A stretch of 26,520 nt of DNA from Gammaproteobacteria bacterium (GTDB lineage Bacteria; Pseudomonadota; Gammaproteobacteria; Granulosicoccales; Granulosicoccaceae), in NCBI GenBank assembly GCA_020444765.1, contig JAGRHW010000005.1, positions 1 through 26,520 of the forward strand, given 5' to 3'. Both the position numbers and the translations under genes were made by a program. Under the pieces are notes generated by a model. That model was not told the DNA's origin and ran no database searches. It saw nothing but the letters and a program-made list of their open reading frames with translations. Shown here in pieces: positions 1 to 8,013 of the stretch (position 1 is its first letter; each line of letters starts with the position of its first letter).

Positions 1-27
1 TCTTTAGCCCGGTAACGACCAAAGCCC

Positions 28-1404
28 GTGTACGCAAAAAATCCTGAATCGCAGAAAACCAGGCCTGTTCAACCCGACAAGCCCAAACAAACACGCTCGC
101 AATCCGATAGCTGGAAAATCTACGGCGGCGGTTTACTACTGGCCGCGCTGGCATTTTTCATTACCTTTCAGTTTGTCGAGCCGGCGCCGCCGAAAACCCT
201 GACCATCGCGACCGGCAATACCGACGGCGCCTATCACCACTATGCACTGGCATTTCGCGAGGAGTTCGCCCGTTACGGTATTGACCTGGACATCCGCACC
301 AGCGCCGGTTCGCTGGAAAACCTGCAACTGCTGAGCGATCCCGAGGCAAACGTACAGATTGCCTTCGTCCAGAGCGGTCTGCCGAAACCCGCCGCCAGCG
401 AGGATTTACTCGGCCTCGGCAGCGTCTACCTCGAACCGGTCTGGCTGTTCAGCCGGGTGCCTGTCCCTTCCGGCAAACTGAAAGATCTGGCCGGACGACG
501 GCTGGCGATCGGCGAAGCCGGTAGCGGCACGCGGGAGATCGCCTTGCAGATTTTGCAGGACAACCAGTTGACCGACAGCATCGAGCAATTACCGCTTGGC
601 GGCCAGCAAGCCATCCAGGCGCTGTCGACCGGGCAGATAGACGCCCTGCTCACGGTTGCGTCGGAAAAATCCGCTGTCGTGCAAAACCTGATGAACAGGC
701 CCGACATCTCGCTGGTATCCTGGAGCCGCGCCGAGGCGTACGCGCAACGCTACCCGTTTCTCAGCCGCGTGAACCTGCCGGAGGGTTCGCTGGATCTGGC
801 GCGAAATATTCCCGATCGCAACTATCAACTCGTGGCACCCGCAGCAACACTGGTGGCACGCGACGATTTACACCCGGCCCTGAGTGACCTGACCATGCAG
901 ATCGCTGCGAAGATTTTTTCCGAACGCAGTCTGTTTTCTCAGGAAGGACAGTTTCCGTCGGTGGAGTTTCTCGATTATCCGCTCAGCCCGGAGGCGGCCC
1001 GCTTTTATAAATCGGGTCCGCCGTTTTTGCAGCGCTATCTGCCGTTCTGGGCCGCGACGCTGGTCGATCGCCTGAAAGTACTCTTATTGCCGTTAATCGC
1101 CTTGATGCTGCCGCTGTCGAAAATTCTTCCGCCCACCTATCGCTGGACCGTGCGGAAAAAGATTTTTCAGTGGTACGATGAGCTGCAACTGGTTGACCAG
1201 AGCGCGACGGAAATCCCCAGCGAGGAAAATCTCGAACTGTGTCTGGCCAACCTCGATAAAATCGAAAAAGAAGTCAAGGCTGTCGAAGTGCCGCTCGGTT
1301 ACGCGCATGAACTGTATGTCCTGCGCCAACATATCGATTTGCTGGCCCGACAGATATCCGTGCGCGAACAGATTCTGGAGAAACAGCGACTGGCGCAGAC
1401 ATGA
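28..1404 (+). CDS. Membrane-tethered TAXI-family solute-binding protein
   Basis: This 458-residue protein resembles the TAXI family of TRAP-transporter solute receptors (periplasmic binding protein fold). After an N-terminal membrane segment (about residues 31-50), the sequence TLTIATGNTDGAYHHYA and a following SAGSLENLQLL stretch match the family's opening strand and ligand loop. A second region reading LAGRRLAIGEAGSGTR is also typical. A second membrane segment lies at about 349-369, followed by about 89 cytoplasmic residues with helical, charged character. The inferred topology is cytoplasmic ends with the binding domain in the periplasm, unlike a free secreted receptor. The start is GTG at 28: an in-frame stop at 13-15 rules out an earlier start and no ATG lies near. 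No TRAP permease gene is visible here. The ligand is unknown. The next gene overlaps by 4 nt (ATGA), which suggests translational coupling. Confidence 0.8.
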   Translation: MYAKNPESQKTRPVQPDKPKQTRSQSDSWKIYGGGLLLAALAFFITFQFVEPAPPKTLTIATGNTDGAYHHYALAFREEFARYGIDLDIRTSAGSLENLQLLSDPEANVQIAFVQSGLPKPAASEDLLGLGSVYLEPVWLFSRVPVPSGKLKDLAGRRLAIGEAGSGTREIALQILQDNQLTDSIEQLPLGGQQAIQALSTGQIDALLTVASEKSAVVQNLMNRPDISLVSWSRAEAYAQRYPFLSRVNLPEGSLDLARNIPDRNYQLVAPAATLVARDDLHPALSDLTMQIAAKIFSERSLFSQEGQFPSVEFLDYPLSPEAARFYKSGPPFLQRYLPFWAATLVDRLKVLLLPLIALMLPLSKILPPTYRWTVRKKIFQWYDELQLVDQSATEIPSEENLELCLANLDKIEKEVKAVEVPLGYAHELYVLRQHIDLLARQISVREQILEKQRLAQT

Positions 1405-1790
1405 ACGAAAAAAAATCCATTTTATTCGTCACGGATTACGGCATCTATCCGGAGCTGACCAAGGCGCTCGCCAACAGCGGCGCGGCTCTCGCTACCGAGC
1501 ATCTGATGCGCAAGGCCATCAAGCGCGTTAAAAACGACCCACCCGATTTGCTGATCGTGGAGTTTTTTCACGAACCGCAATTTCGCGACCGCGTCAGCAA
1601 TCTCGAATCCATTCTTGCGCAACTGGAACGCAATCAGAAAAAATCCCGTGTCCTCGTCCTGTTCTATCCGGAACACAAAGACTGGCTGCCGCAACTGCGC
1701 AAGGTTTTTTCAATCGACACCTGCCTGCCGAACGACAGCGAACTGCCCGTTATCCTTGAAGCAGTCGACAGTTTGCTGAAAAACCACTAG
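1401..1790 (+). CDS. Small protein, possible degenerate receiver domain
   Basis: A 129-residue soluble protein begins at the ATG that overlaps the stop of the TAXI gene (ATGA). It has no signal peptide or membrane segment. The pattern of a hydrophobic N-terminal strand (KSILFVTDYG), a central strand ending in DLLIVEFFHEP and a later strand RVLVLFYPEH resembles the alternating alpha/beta fold of response-regulator receivers. The expected phospho-acceptor Asp is replaced (VEFFHEP where receivers have a D-x-x-M-P type motif). The conserved Thr/Ser and Lys positions are not evident. If it is a receiver it is probably not phosphorylated. The fold assignment is inference from pattern only. The coupled start suggests that it acts with the TAXI protein, perhaps on its cytoplasmic tail. 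Confidence 0.6.
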   Translation: MNEKKSILFVTDYGIYPELTKALANSGAALATEHLMRKAIKRVKNDPPDLLIVEFFHEPQFRDRVSNLESILAQLERNQKKSRVLVLFYPEHKDWLPQLRKVFSIDTCLPNDSELPVILEAVDSLLKNH

Positions 1791-2070
1791 CTCAGGCACA
1801 GAGCTCCTCGCCTTTAAATGCAACACGACATTTACGTTAAGTGTTTATTTTTCTACTAAACTTTACGGAGCAGGAACACGGATCCATCCATCTGATTTTT
1901 TACGTGAAGAATACGCAAGCTTGCCCGGGCTTTATTGCTAACTAAAGATTTATCACCTAGATTCGTCGGTTAGCCGGAACCTGCCTTGCTGAGCAGCTTT
2001 CCGTCGCTTTCGGCAGCTTCGCGGGCGTGACAGCGACTTTGCCAAACTTTTTGAGAGGAAATTTTCCAAC
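1791..2070. other. 280-bp gap, probable promoter and 5' leader of the GlyGly-CTERM gene
   Basis: No convincing gene lies here. The first part is A/T-rich (around 1815-1865) and could hold a promoter, but no clear -35/-10 pair stands out. A 10-bp perfect palindrome (GCAAGCTTGC) occupies 1915-1924 and abuts CCCGGG. The last 90 bases contain several short complementary segments (for example GTCGCT near 2012 and AGCGAC near 2032) before a GAGAGG ribosome-binding site about 12 nt upstream of the ATG at 2071. I did not recognise a known riboswitch. Confidence 0.4.
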
Positions 2071-3213
2071 ATGAGTACCAAAATACAGCCAATTTTTTTG
2101 CGCAACAAGACGGCTTTTGCCGTTGGCTTTGCTCTCTGCACCTTCACGGGAGCCACTCTGGCGCAATACACTCCGCGCCCGGTCACCGGTGGTGTGGCCG
2201 ATACCGCTACCACGGATGGCCAAAACCCTGTCACCATCGACGTTCTGGCAAATGACGGCAATGTCGACGCAAACAGCCTCGTTATAGGTACACAACCGAC
2301 TCAGGGCACTGTCGCCATTCAGAACGGCGCCATCGTCTATACACCCAACGCTGATTACAGCGGTACCGACACCTTCACCTATCAGGTGATGGAAAAGGAA
2401 TGGCGGAAGGACGCAAACGGAGAGTTCGTCGTTGAGCAATACCCGGCACTGACCGGCATAGACTCGACTGCGCCGATTGCCACCAGCTACACGGCCGGCA
2501 CAGCAGAAATTCCCATCATTGATGGCGACGCGCCGGGCCAGGGTGCCTGGAACACGGCTCCGGTAACCGGTACCGATCTGACCGGCAACGGCAACCCGGA
2601 CCCCGGCGTTATCGGCAAATCCTATCAGCCGAGTTCAACGACCTCTCCGATTGAAGGCTGTTACGCGGACGACGCAAGCGCAACTCCGCTTACCCTGACA
2701 CTGGTCTGGAACGCGGAACGCTCCACGGCTGAAGGGATCGGCGGCAACCAGTTCACGATAACCAGTGATGCCGCGCCCTCTCCGGCCGCCGATGGCGGCG
2801 GTGTGGTGTTACAGGTTCACTCCACGGCAGCAGATGTCACCAAAGACGGTAGCAGCTATACCAATGCGACCGCCAAGCTGATCGACCCCTGGGCCTTCGA
2901 AGCCACCGCTATCTGGGCCAATCTCAGCGCCGCGGAATTCGAAACCCTGCCGGTAACGATTCTGGCCAGTCTGTACAACGGCAAAATGTGGATGAATAAC
3001 AGCGTCACATTCAATGCCAGCGTCGACTATTCGCAGTGCTCCGAGCCAAAGCTTAAAACCGGCAGCGTAACCATCACTGAAGGCGATAGCGGCAATAACG
3101 GTGGCGGTAGTTCCAGCGGTGGCGGTGGCGGCGGTGGTGCTATCGGCTGGCTGGCAGCACTGATGCTCTCGGCATTCGGCCTCAGCAGGGTTCGTCGCCG
3201 TCAAAAACTCTGA
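2071..3213 (+). CDS. Exported cadherin/Ig-like protein with GlyGly-CTERM sorting signal
   Basis: A 380-residue protein with a signal peptide (positive residues, then a hydrophobic stretch to about residue 31, likely cut after ATLA). Residues about 42-110 form one domain of the cadherin-like/tandem Ig-like type: VTIDVLANDGN, then GTVAIQNGAIVYTPNADYSG, then DTFTYQV is the classic signature. The middle part is polar and beta-rich and I do not recognise it. The C-terminus has a glycine run at about 350-356, a hydrophobic helix (AIGWLAALMLSAFG) and an Arg-rich tail (RVRRRQKL). This is the GlyGly-CTERM architecture, which is processed by the intramembrane protease rhombosortase and is often found on type II secretion substrates in Gammaproteobacteria. 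A surface or secreted location is therefore likely. Its function is unknown. Confidence 0.85.
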   Translation: MSTKIQPIFLRNKTAFAVGFALCTFTGATLAQYTPRPVTGGVADTATTDGQNPVTIDVLANDGNVDANSLVIGTQPTQGTVAIQNGAIVYTPNADYSGTDTFTYQVMEKEWRKDANGEFVVEQYPALTGIDSTAPIATSYTAGTAEIPIIDGDAPGQGAWNTAPVTGTDLTGNGNPDPGVIGKSYQPSSTTSPIEGCYADDASATPLTLTLVWNAERSTAEGIGGNQFTITSDAAPSPAADGGGVVLQVHSTAADVTKDGSSYTNATAKLIDPWAFEATAIWANLSAAEFETLPVTILASLYNGKMWMNNSVTFNASVDYSQCSEPKLKTGSVTITEGDSGNNGGGSSSGGGGGGGAIGWLAALMLSAFGLSRVRRRQKL

Positions 3214-3241
3214 CATTTTTTCAGAGAACGGCTAAGGTAAG

Positions 3242-3276
3242 CGATGAAACACGCCGATAAAAGGTGTGTTTCATCG
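3242..3276. repeat. 14-bp inverted repeat downstream of the GlyGly-CTERM gene
   Basis: The left arm CGATGAAACACGCC (3242-3255) pairs with GGTGTGTTTCATCG (3263-3276) across a 7-nt loop, with one G-T wobble. It begins 28 bp after the stop codon. It has no T-tract on either strand, so it is not a standard intrinsic terminator. It may protect the 3' end of the mRNA or act as a protein-binding site. Confidence 0.6.
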
Positions 3277-3292
3277 AAGGAAACAAATCCTC

Positions 3293-3312
3293 CTGGCGGT
3301 CACTACCGCCAG
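3293..3312. repeat. Second hairpin, 8-bp stem with 4-nt loop
   Basis: CTGGCGGT (3293-3300) and ACCGCCAG (3305-3312) form a perfect stem around CACT. It lies 16 bp after the previous inverted repeat. No T-tract follows on either strand. Together the two hairpins separate the GlyGly-CTERM gene from the FAD oxidoreductase gene. Confidence 0.55.
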
Positions 3313-3431
3313 CAAGCAACATCAAAATCCTTCCCTGAACACTGATACACGCGCTTGCAATCAAACTATAATCAACAAGTGACGGATACCGGTCTCGCAA
3401 GACGCATTGTTTGGCAACCTGATTAGACAGT

Positions 3432-4538
3432 ATGGATATAGACTCCATTGTGATCGGCGCAGGCGTTGTCGGTCTGGCCATCGCCAGAACACTCGCCAGC
3501 AGCGGCCGTGAAGTAATCGTTCTGGAACGGCATAAACATATCGGCCAGGAAACCAGCTCGCGTAACAGCGAAGTCATTCACGCCGGCATTTATTACCCGA
3601 AGGACAGCCTGAAAGCGAAACTCTGCGTTCGCGGCAAACAGTTACTCTACGATTTTTGCGAATCGCACCATGTCGAACACCGGCGGCTCGGCAAACTGAT
3701 CGTTGCGACCGATGACGAACAGGCCGGGAACCTGGAAAAAATTTTTCAAAAGGCGCTGGCCAACGGCGTCGATGATGTGCGTTATCTCGACCGGCAGACA
3801 TTGCTGGAGATGGAACCCGAACTGAACGCCGTGCGAGCCATTCATTCCCCGTCGACCGGGATTATCAACAGTCACGAGCTGATGCTCGCCTATCAGGGTG
3901 AACTGGAAAACCACGGCGGCACCGTCGCACTGGACAGCCCGGTGCTTAGCGGCGAAGTCATCGAAGGCGGGTTTCGTCTGTCAGTCGGCGGCGAAGAACC
4001 GTCGACGATCAGCTGCCGTGAACTGATCAACAGCGCCGGCCTCGGCGCGCAATCGCTCGCCGCCTCGGTCCGCGGTATTCCCGCCGACTCGATTCCGCAG
4101 CGTTATCTCTCGCGCGGCTGCTACTTTACCCTGTCGGGCAAAGCGCCCTTCGATCATCTGATTTATCCGATGCCCAACAACGTCGGTCTCGGTGTACACC
4201 TGACGATCGACCTCCAGGGCCAGGCGCGTTTTGGTCCCGACACACAATGGATCGATGAGATCGACTATACTGTCGATCCGCGGCGCGGCGACGCGTTCTA
4301 CGCGGCGGTGAGAGATTATTTTCCGGGCCTGCAGGACGGCAAGCTCGAACCTGCCTATGCCGGTATCCGGCCAAAGATTTCCGGCCCGGGCGAGGATGCC
4401 GCCGATTTTGTCATCCAGGGACCGGCTGTGCATGGCGTGCCGGGATGGATCGCCCTTTACGGTATAGAGTCTCCGGGGTTGACCTCCTCCATCGCGATCG
4501 CGGAGAAAGTCCTTGAGGAACTTGATCAGACTTTGTGA
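3432..4538 (+). CDS. FAD-dependent oxidoreductase, L-2-hydroxyglutarate oxidase type
   Basis: A 368-residue flavoprotein of the DAO/GlpO superfamily. The FAD-binding motif [13 protein letters not shown] begins near residue 7, followed by the strand ending in VIVLERH. The motif [20 protein letters not shown] (about residues 42-61) is highly typical of L-2-hydroxyglutarate dehydrogenase/oxidase (LhgO, L2HGDH). The C-terminal part reads [19 protein letters not shown] and [10 protein letters not shown], also matching that family. Known members oxidise L-2-hydroxyglutarate to 2-oxoglutarate at the membrane with transfer of electrons to quinones. This protein is shorter than E. coli LhgO (about 420 residues), so the substrate should be treated as probable only. 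It stands alone between two hairpins and a 132-bp gap and is probably monocistronic. Confidence 0.8.
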   Translation: MDIDSIVIGAGVVGLAIARTLASSGREVIVLERHKHIGQETSSRNSEVIHAGIYYPKDSLKAKLCVRGKQLLYDFCESHHVEHRRLGKLIVATDDEQAGNLEKIFQKALANGVDDVRYLDRQTLLEMEPELNAVRAIHSPSTGIINSHELMLAYQGELENHGGTVALDSPVLSGEVIEGGFRLSVGGEEPSTISCRELINSAGLGAQSLAASVRGIPADSIPQRYLSRGCYFTLSGKAPFDHLIYPMPNNVGLGVHLTIDLQGQARFGPDTQWIDEIDYTVDPRRGDAFYAAVRDYFPGLQDGKLEPAYAGIRPKISGPGEDAADFVIQGPAVHGVPGWIALYGIESPGLTSSIAIAEKVLEELDQTL

Positions 4539-4670
4539 ATAGCGTCCGGATAATTAACCTGAACAGCCTGAATGTCAGCAAATCTCCGCAAATCTGTTGC
4601 AGTACAGGAAAATTCCGCCGCCAGAATTTCGATTAACCTAATTTAGACTGGATAGTAATTGGAGAATATC

Positions 4671-5723
4671 GTGAAAGTATTGATTACCGGCAACATGGGC
4701 TATATCGGCCCGACGATAGCGGACCAGATCAAGTCCGCCTACCCGGGCGCTGAAATCATCGGCGTCGACGAGGGCTTTTTCGCCCACTGCCTGACAGGCG
4801 CGACCACCCTGCCGGAAACCCGCATCGATCAACAGATATTCAGCGACGTGCGCAGTCTCGACGCCTCCGTACTGCAAGGCTGCGACGCGGTCGTGCATCT
4901 GGCCGCCGTCAGCAACGACCCGATGGGCAAGACCTTTGAAAAGGTCACGGACGAAATCAACTGCCAGTCCAGCATACGCCTTGCCGAGATGGCCAAGGCT
5001 GCCGGCGTGAAAAACTATGTTTTCGCCTCAAGCTGCAGCGTTTACGGTTTTGCCGAAGGCGGTCCTCGCTGCGAGGAAGACGAACTTAACCCGCTGACCG
5101 CCTATGCGCGCTCCAAGATCGCTACTGAAAAAGGCACCGAACCGCTGGCCGACGATAATTTTGTCGTCACCTGTCTGCGTTTTGCCACCGCCTGCGGCAT
5201 GAGCGAGCGGACCCGTCTCGACCTGGTCCTGAATGACTTCGTCGCCGGCGCCGTTTCGACCGGGGAAATCACCATCCTGAGCGACGGCACCCCATGGCGT
5301 CCGCTGATTCATATCAAGGACATGGCCCGCGCAATCGATTGGGGCTGCTCGCGCAAAGCCGAAAACGGCGGCGCCTTTCTCGCCATCAACGCCGGCAGCG
5401 ACGAGTGGAACTACCAGGTCAAGGATCTTGCCGCGGCAGTCGCCGATGTGGTCCCGAATACCAAGGTCTCCATCAACCCCGATGCCGTACCGGACAAGCG
5501 CTCCTATCAGGTCAGCTTCGAGAAATTCCGCAAGCTTGCACCCAACCATCAGCCCCAGGTCAGCCTCAAGCAGGCGGTCGAAGGCCTGAAGGAAGGTCTC
5601 GAGGCGATGAACTTCGATAACGCTAATTTCCGCGACTCCAACTATATGCGCCTGAAAGTGCTGAATGGCCATCTCGACGCCAAACGCATCGACGATGAAC
5701 TTCACTGGATTCGCAAGGTTTAA
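4671..5723 (+). CDS. NAD-dependent epimerase/dehydratase (extended SDR)
   Basis: The protein is 350 residues from GTG 4671. I chose this start because GGAG at 4661-4664 is well spaced from it, and the TTG at 4659 would put the ribosome-binding site inside the gene. The N-terminus MKVLITGNMGYIG carries the GxxGxxG nucleotide-binding motif. The serine-rich segment SSCSVYG and the pair Tyr145/Lys149 (YARSK) are the SDR catalytic residues. Extended SDRs of this type act on nucleotide sugars (epimerases, 4,6-dehydratases, reductases). The exact reaction cannot be fixed by reading. It is the first gene of a tight three-gene operon, with 6 bp between it and the RmlC-like gene, so a role in making an unusual activated sugar is likely. 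Confidence 0.85.
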   Translation: MKVLITGNMGYIGPTIADQIKSAYPGAEIIGVDEGFFAHCLTGATTLPETRIDQQIFSDVRSLDASVLQGCDAVVHLAAVSNDPMGKTFEKVTDEINCQSSIRLAEMAKAAGVKNYVFASSCSVYGFAEGGPRCEEDELNPLTAYARSKIATEKGTEPLADDNFVVTCLRFATACGMSERTRLDLVLNDFVAGAVSTGEITILSDGTPWRPLIHIKDMARAIDWGCSRKAENGGAFLAINAGSDEWNYQVKDLAAAVADVVPNTKVSINPDAVPDKRSYQVSFEKFRKLAPNHQPQVSLKQAVEGLKEGLEAMNFDNANFRDSNYMRLKVLNGHLDAKRIDDELHWIRKV

Positions 5724-5729
5724 AACACC

Positions 5730-6260
5730 ATGATCTTTACCGAAACAAAACTGGCCGGCGCCTTTATCATCGATCTGAAAAAGCTGGAAGACGAACGCGG
5801 CTTTTTCGCCCGCACATTCTGTAGCCGGGAGCTGGAAGAGCATGGCCTGATCTCCAACGTCGAACAGGCCAATATGTCCTGGAATGAAAAGGCCGGCACC
5901 ATGCGCGGCATGCATTATCAGGTCGATCCCTACCAGGAAACCAAGCTTGTGCGCTGCACGCGCGGCGCGCTCTACGACGTGATTATCGACCTGCGCAAGG
6001 ATTCACCGACCTATCGCGAGTGGATCGGCGTCGAGCTGACCGCTGACAACCGCCGTGCGCTGTTCGTGCCGCGTGATTTTGCCCACGGTTTTGTCACGCT
6101 GGAAGATAACACCGATGCCTTTTACATGGTCTCGCAAAGTTATGTACCGGGCGCCGAGGCAGGTATTCGCTGGAACGATCCGCAATTTGCTATCGACTGG
6201 CCGGTCAAGCCGACCGTTGTTTCGGAAAAAGACGCCAACTGGGCCGACTACAAAGGATAA
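5730..6260 (+). CDS. RmlC-like dTDP-4-dehydro-sugar 3,5-epimerase family protein
   Basis: A 176-residue cupin of the RmlC family, of normal length. Residues DERGFFARTF (21-30) and MRGMHYQ (58-64, with the catalytic-type His62) are family signatures, as are VPRDFAHGF (113-121) and the later AGIRWNDP. RmlC enzymes epimerise C3 and/or C5 of a nucleoside-diphospho-4-keto sugar. Related members act only at C3. No rmlA, rmlB or rmlD gene is adjacent, so a rhamnose pathway is not supported locally. The gene lies 6 bp after the epimerase/dehydratase gene and 6 bp before the SAF-domain gene. It probably works on the same sugar as the flanking enzymes. Confidence 0.85.
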   Translation: MIFTETKLAGAFIIDLKKLEDERGFFARTFCSRELEEHGLISNVEQANMSWNEKAGTMRGMHYQVDPYQETKLVRCTRGALYDVIIDLRKDSPTYREWIGVELTADNRRALFVPRDFAHGFVTLEDNTDAFYMVSQSYVPGAEAGIRWNDPQFAIDWPVKPTVVSEKDANWADYKG

Positions 6261-6266
6261 ACCACG

Positions 6267-7580
6267 ATGATTATCGTCGATACAGCACTAGAAAAACGCG
6301 AAGCCGAAGGCAAACCGATCCGGGTCGCCATGGTCGGCGCGGGTTTTATGGGCCGCGGTGTTGCGCTGAATATTCTCAACAGCGTGCCGGGCATGGATCT
6401 GGTTTGTATTTCAAACCGGCATATCGACGGCGCCCGACGCGCCTATGCCGAGGCCGGTGTCGATGAGGTGGTGGAAATCAGTACCGTCGACGAACTGAAC
6501 GACGCCATCGCCAACGGCCGGTACGCGATCACCGATAACGCGCTCGCACTCTGCGAAGCCGAGGGCGTGGACGCCGTGCTGGAAGTCACCGGTGCCATCG
6601 AATTCGGTGTCGAGGTTGCGCTGAAAACCATCGAAAACCGCAAACACATCATCCTGATGAATGCCGAACTCGACAGCACTCTCGGCCCGCTGCTGAAAAC
6701 CAAGGCCGACAAAGCCGGGGTTGTATTCACCAACGTCGATGGCGACCAGCCTGGCGTTATCGTCAACCTTTACCGCTTCGTCAAGGGGCTCGGGGTGAAA
6801 CCCGTGCTTTGCGGCAACGTCAAGGGCCTGCAGGACCCTTACCGCAACCCCACGACCCAGGAAGCCTTTGCCAAGCAGTGGGGCCAACAGCCGCATATGG
6901 TGGCGTCTTTCGCCGACGGCTCGAAAATCTCTTTTGAGCAGGCCATCGTCGCCAATGCCACCGGCATGCGTGTCGCCAAACGCGGCATGCACGGCCCGAC
7001 GGTCGAGTCCGGCACGCCGCTGGAAAAAACCGTTGAACTCTATCCGATGGAAGATCTCGTCAACGGCCCCGGCATTGTCGACTATGTGGTGGGCGCTGTG
7101 CCCAACGGCGGTATCTTCGTGCTCGGCACGCACGACCATCCGCAACAACAGCATTACCTGAAACTTTACAAGGTCGGCCCCGGCCCGCTGTATTGTTTCT
7201 TTAATCCTTATCACCTCTGCCATTTCGAGGTGCATAACACCATCGCCCGCGCGGTTCTGTTCCACGATGCCGCGGTAACGCCGCTCGGCGCGCCGACAGT
7301 CGATGTTATCGCCACCGCCAAGACCGACCTCAAGGCCGGCCAGACGCTCGACGGCATCGGCTGGTATATGACCTACGGCGAGGCGGAAAATGCCGATATC
7401 GTACACAAGGAGCGCCTGCTGCCGATGGGGCTCGCCGAAGGCTGCAAACTCAAGCGCGATATCGCCAAAGACCAGGCGCTGAGTTACGACGATGTGGAAC
7501 TGCCGGCCGGCCGGCAAGCCGATCGGCTGCGCGCCGAGCAGGATAAACTGTTCTTCGGCAGTTCCGCCAGCGGGCTTTGA
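6267..7580 (+). CDS. Homoserine-dehydrogenase-like oxidoreductase with C-terminal SAF domain
   Basis: A 437-residue NAD(P)-dependent oxidoreductase of the 'predicted homoserine dehydrogenase with SAF domain' group (COG4091 type). A Rossmann motif VAMVGAGFMGRGVAL starts at about residue 20. The middle holds the conserved NVDGDQPGV and NATGM segments. A SAF-like domain occupies roughly residues 345-420 (DLKAGQTLDGIG onward to the KRDIAKDQALSYDDV stretch). SAF domains occur in sugar-acid and sialic-acid enzymes. True homoserine dehydrogenases are organised differently, so a threonine-pathway role is unlikely. The operon position after two nucleotide-sugar enzymes suggests a sugar-linked dehydrogenase or oxidoisomerase step. 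It is the last gene before a strong hairpin. Confidence 0.8.
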   Translation: MIIVDTALEKREAEGKPIRVAMVGAGFMGRGVALNILNSVPGMDLVCISNRHIDGARRAYAEAGVDEVVEISTVDELNDAIANGRYAITDNALALCEAEGVDAVLEVTGAIEFGVEVALKTIENRKHIILMNAELDSTLGPLLKTKADKAGVVFTNVDGDQPGVIVNLYRFVKGLGVKPVLCGNVKGLQDPYRNPTTQEAFAKQWGQQPHMVASFADGSKISFEQAIVANATGMRVAKRGMHGPTVESGTPLEKTVELYPMEDLVNGPGIVDYVVGAVPNGGIFVLGTHDHPQQQHYLKLYKVGPGPLYCFFNPYHLCHFEVHNTIARAVLFHDAAVTPLGAPTVDVIATAKTDLKAGQTLDGIGWYMTYGEAENADIVHKERLLPMGLAEGCKLKRDIAKDQALSYDDVELPAGRQADRLRAEQDKLFFGSSASGL

Positions 7581-7592
7581 TCGTCTCACGCA

Positions 7593-7615
7593 CGGACGGC
7601 GCCAGGCGCCGTCCG
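7593..7615 (+). terminator. GC-rich hairpin ending the sugar operon
   Basis: CGGACGGCGCC (7593-7603) and GGCGCCGTCCG (7605-7615) are perfect inverted copies around a single A, so the folded loop uses some stem bases. It begins 12 bp after the stop at 7580. A short GCTTTT follows about 10 nt later, so the T-tract is weak. It is symmetrical and could also stop the convergent operon (small gene ending at 7649). Confidence 0.5.
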
Positions 7616-7648
7616 GTGTGCTGACGCTTTTGACCGAATCCGCCGGTT

Positions 7649-8008
7649 TTAGCGAATAAGCGACTGAACCGAGCTTGCGCAGATCAAACCGGCTTTCTGC
7701 AAGGATTTTTCCTGACAGCGGGGCCAGTCTCCAGCCGCTTCAATTGCAAGCCCGGCGCCTTGCAAATCAATCGTGTAAAAATTCCGGATCATCGACGACG
7801 ATGCGGCATGATTGAATTCGCTGAATCTAAGCCGGCTTTTCCCGCAACGACTTTCGATGACATCCACGCCGGCAGCGACGAAAATACTTTGCGTCAGGGT
7901 TTGGTGCATTTCACACGCTTCAAGCGTGGGCGCGTGAACAAAAGCCGCGTTGATATCACCCGCGCCGTTTCTCGTCAGAACCAGCAATAAAAACAGTTCG
8001 GCGACCAT
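7649..8008 (-). CDS. Small four-cysteine protein downstream of hrpA
   Basis: A 119-residue protein that I do not recognise. It starts at ATG 8008, only 5 nt after the hrpA stop, and the AGGA of its ribosome-binding site overlaps that stop codon (TAGGA), which supports a real, coupled gene. The N-terminus (AELFLLLVL) is hydrophobic but lacks early positive charges, so export is possible but unsure. Four cysteines (32, 55, 98, 110) would suit two disulfides if it is periplasmic. Coding strand and spacing place it at the end of the SPOR-hrpA operon. Confidence 0.55.
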   Translation of the reverse strand: MVAELFLLLVLTRNGAGDINAAFVHAPTLEACEMHQTLTQSIFVAAGVDVIESRCGKSRLRFSEFNHAASSSMIRNFYTIDLQGAGLAIEAAGDWPRCQEKSLQKAGLICASSVQSLIR

Positions 8009-8013
8009 CGATC

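Noticed and set aside
5028..5915. Minus-strand frame (295 codons) opposite the SDR and RmlC-like genes
   Set aside because: It spans two real genes in antisense with no motif or ribosome-binding site.
6411..7589. Long minus-strand frame (392 codons) opposite the SAF-domain gene
   Set aside because: It is antisense to a well-supported gene, has no recognisable domain and is typical of shadow frames in GC-rich coding DNA.
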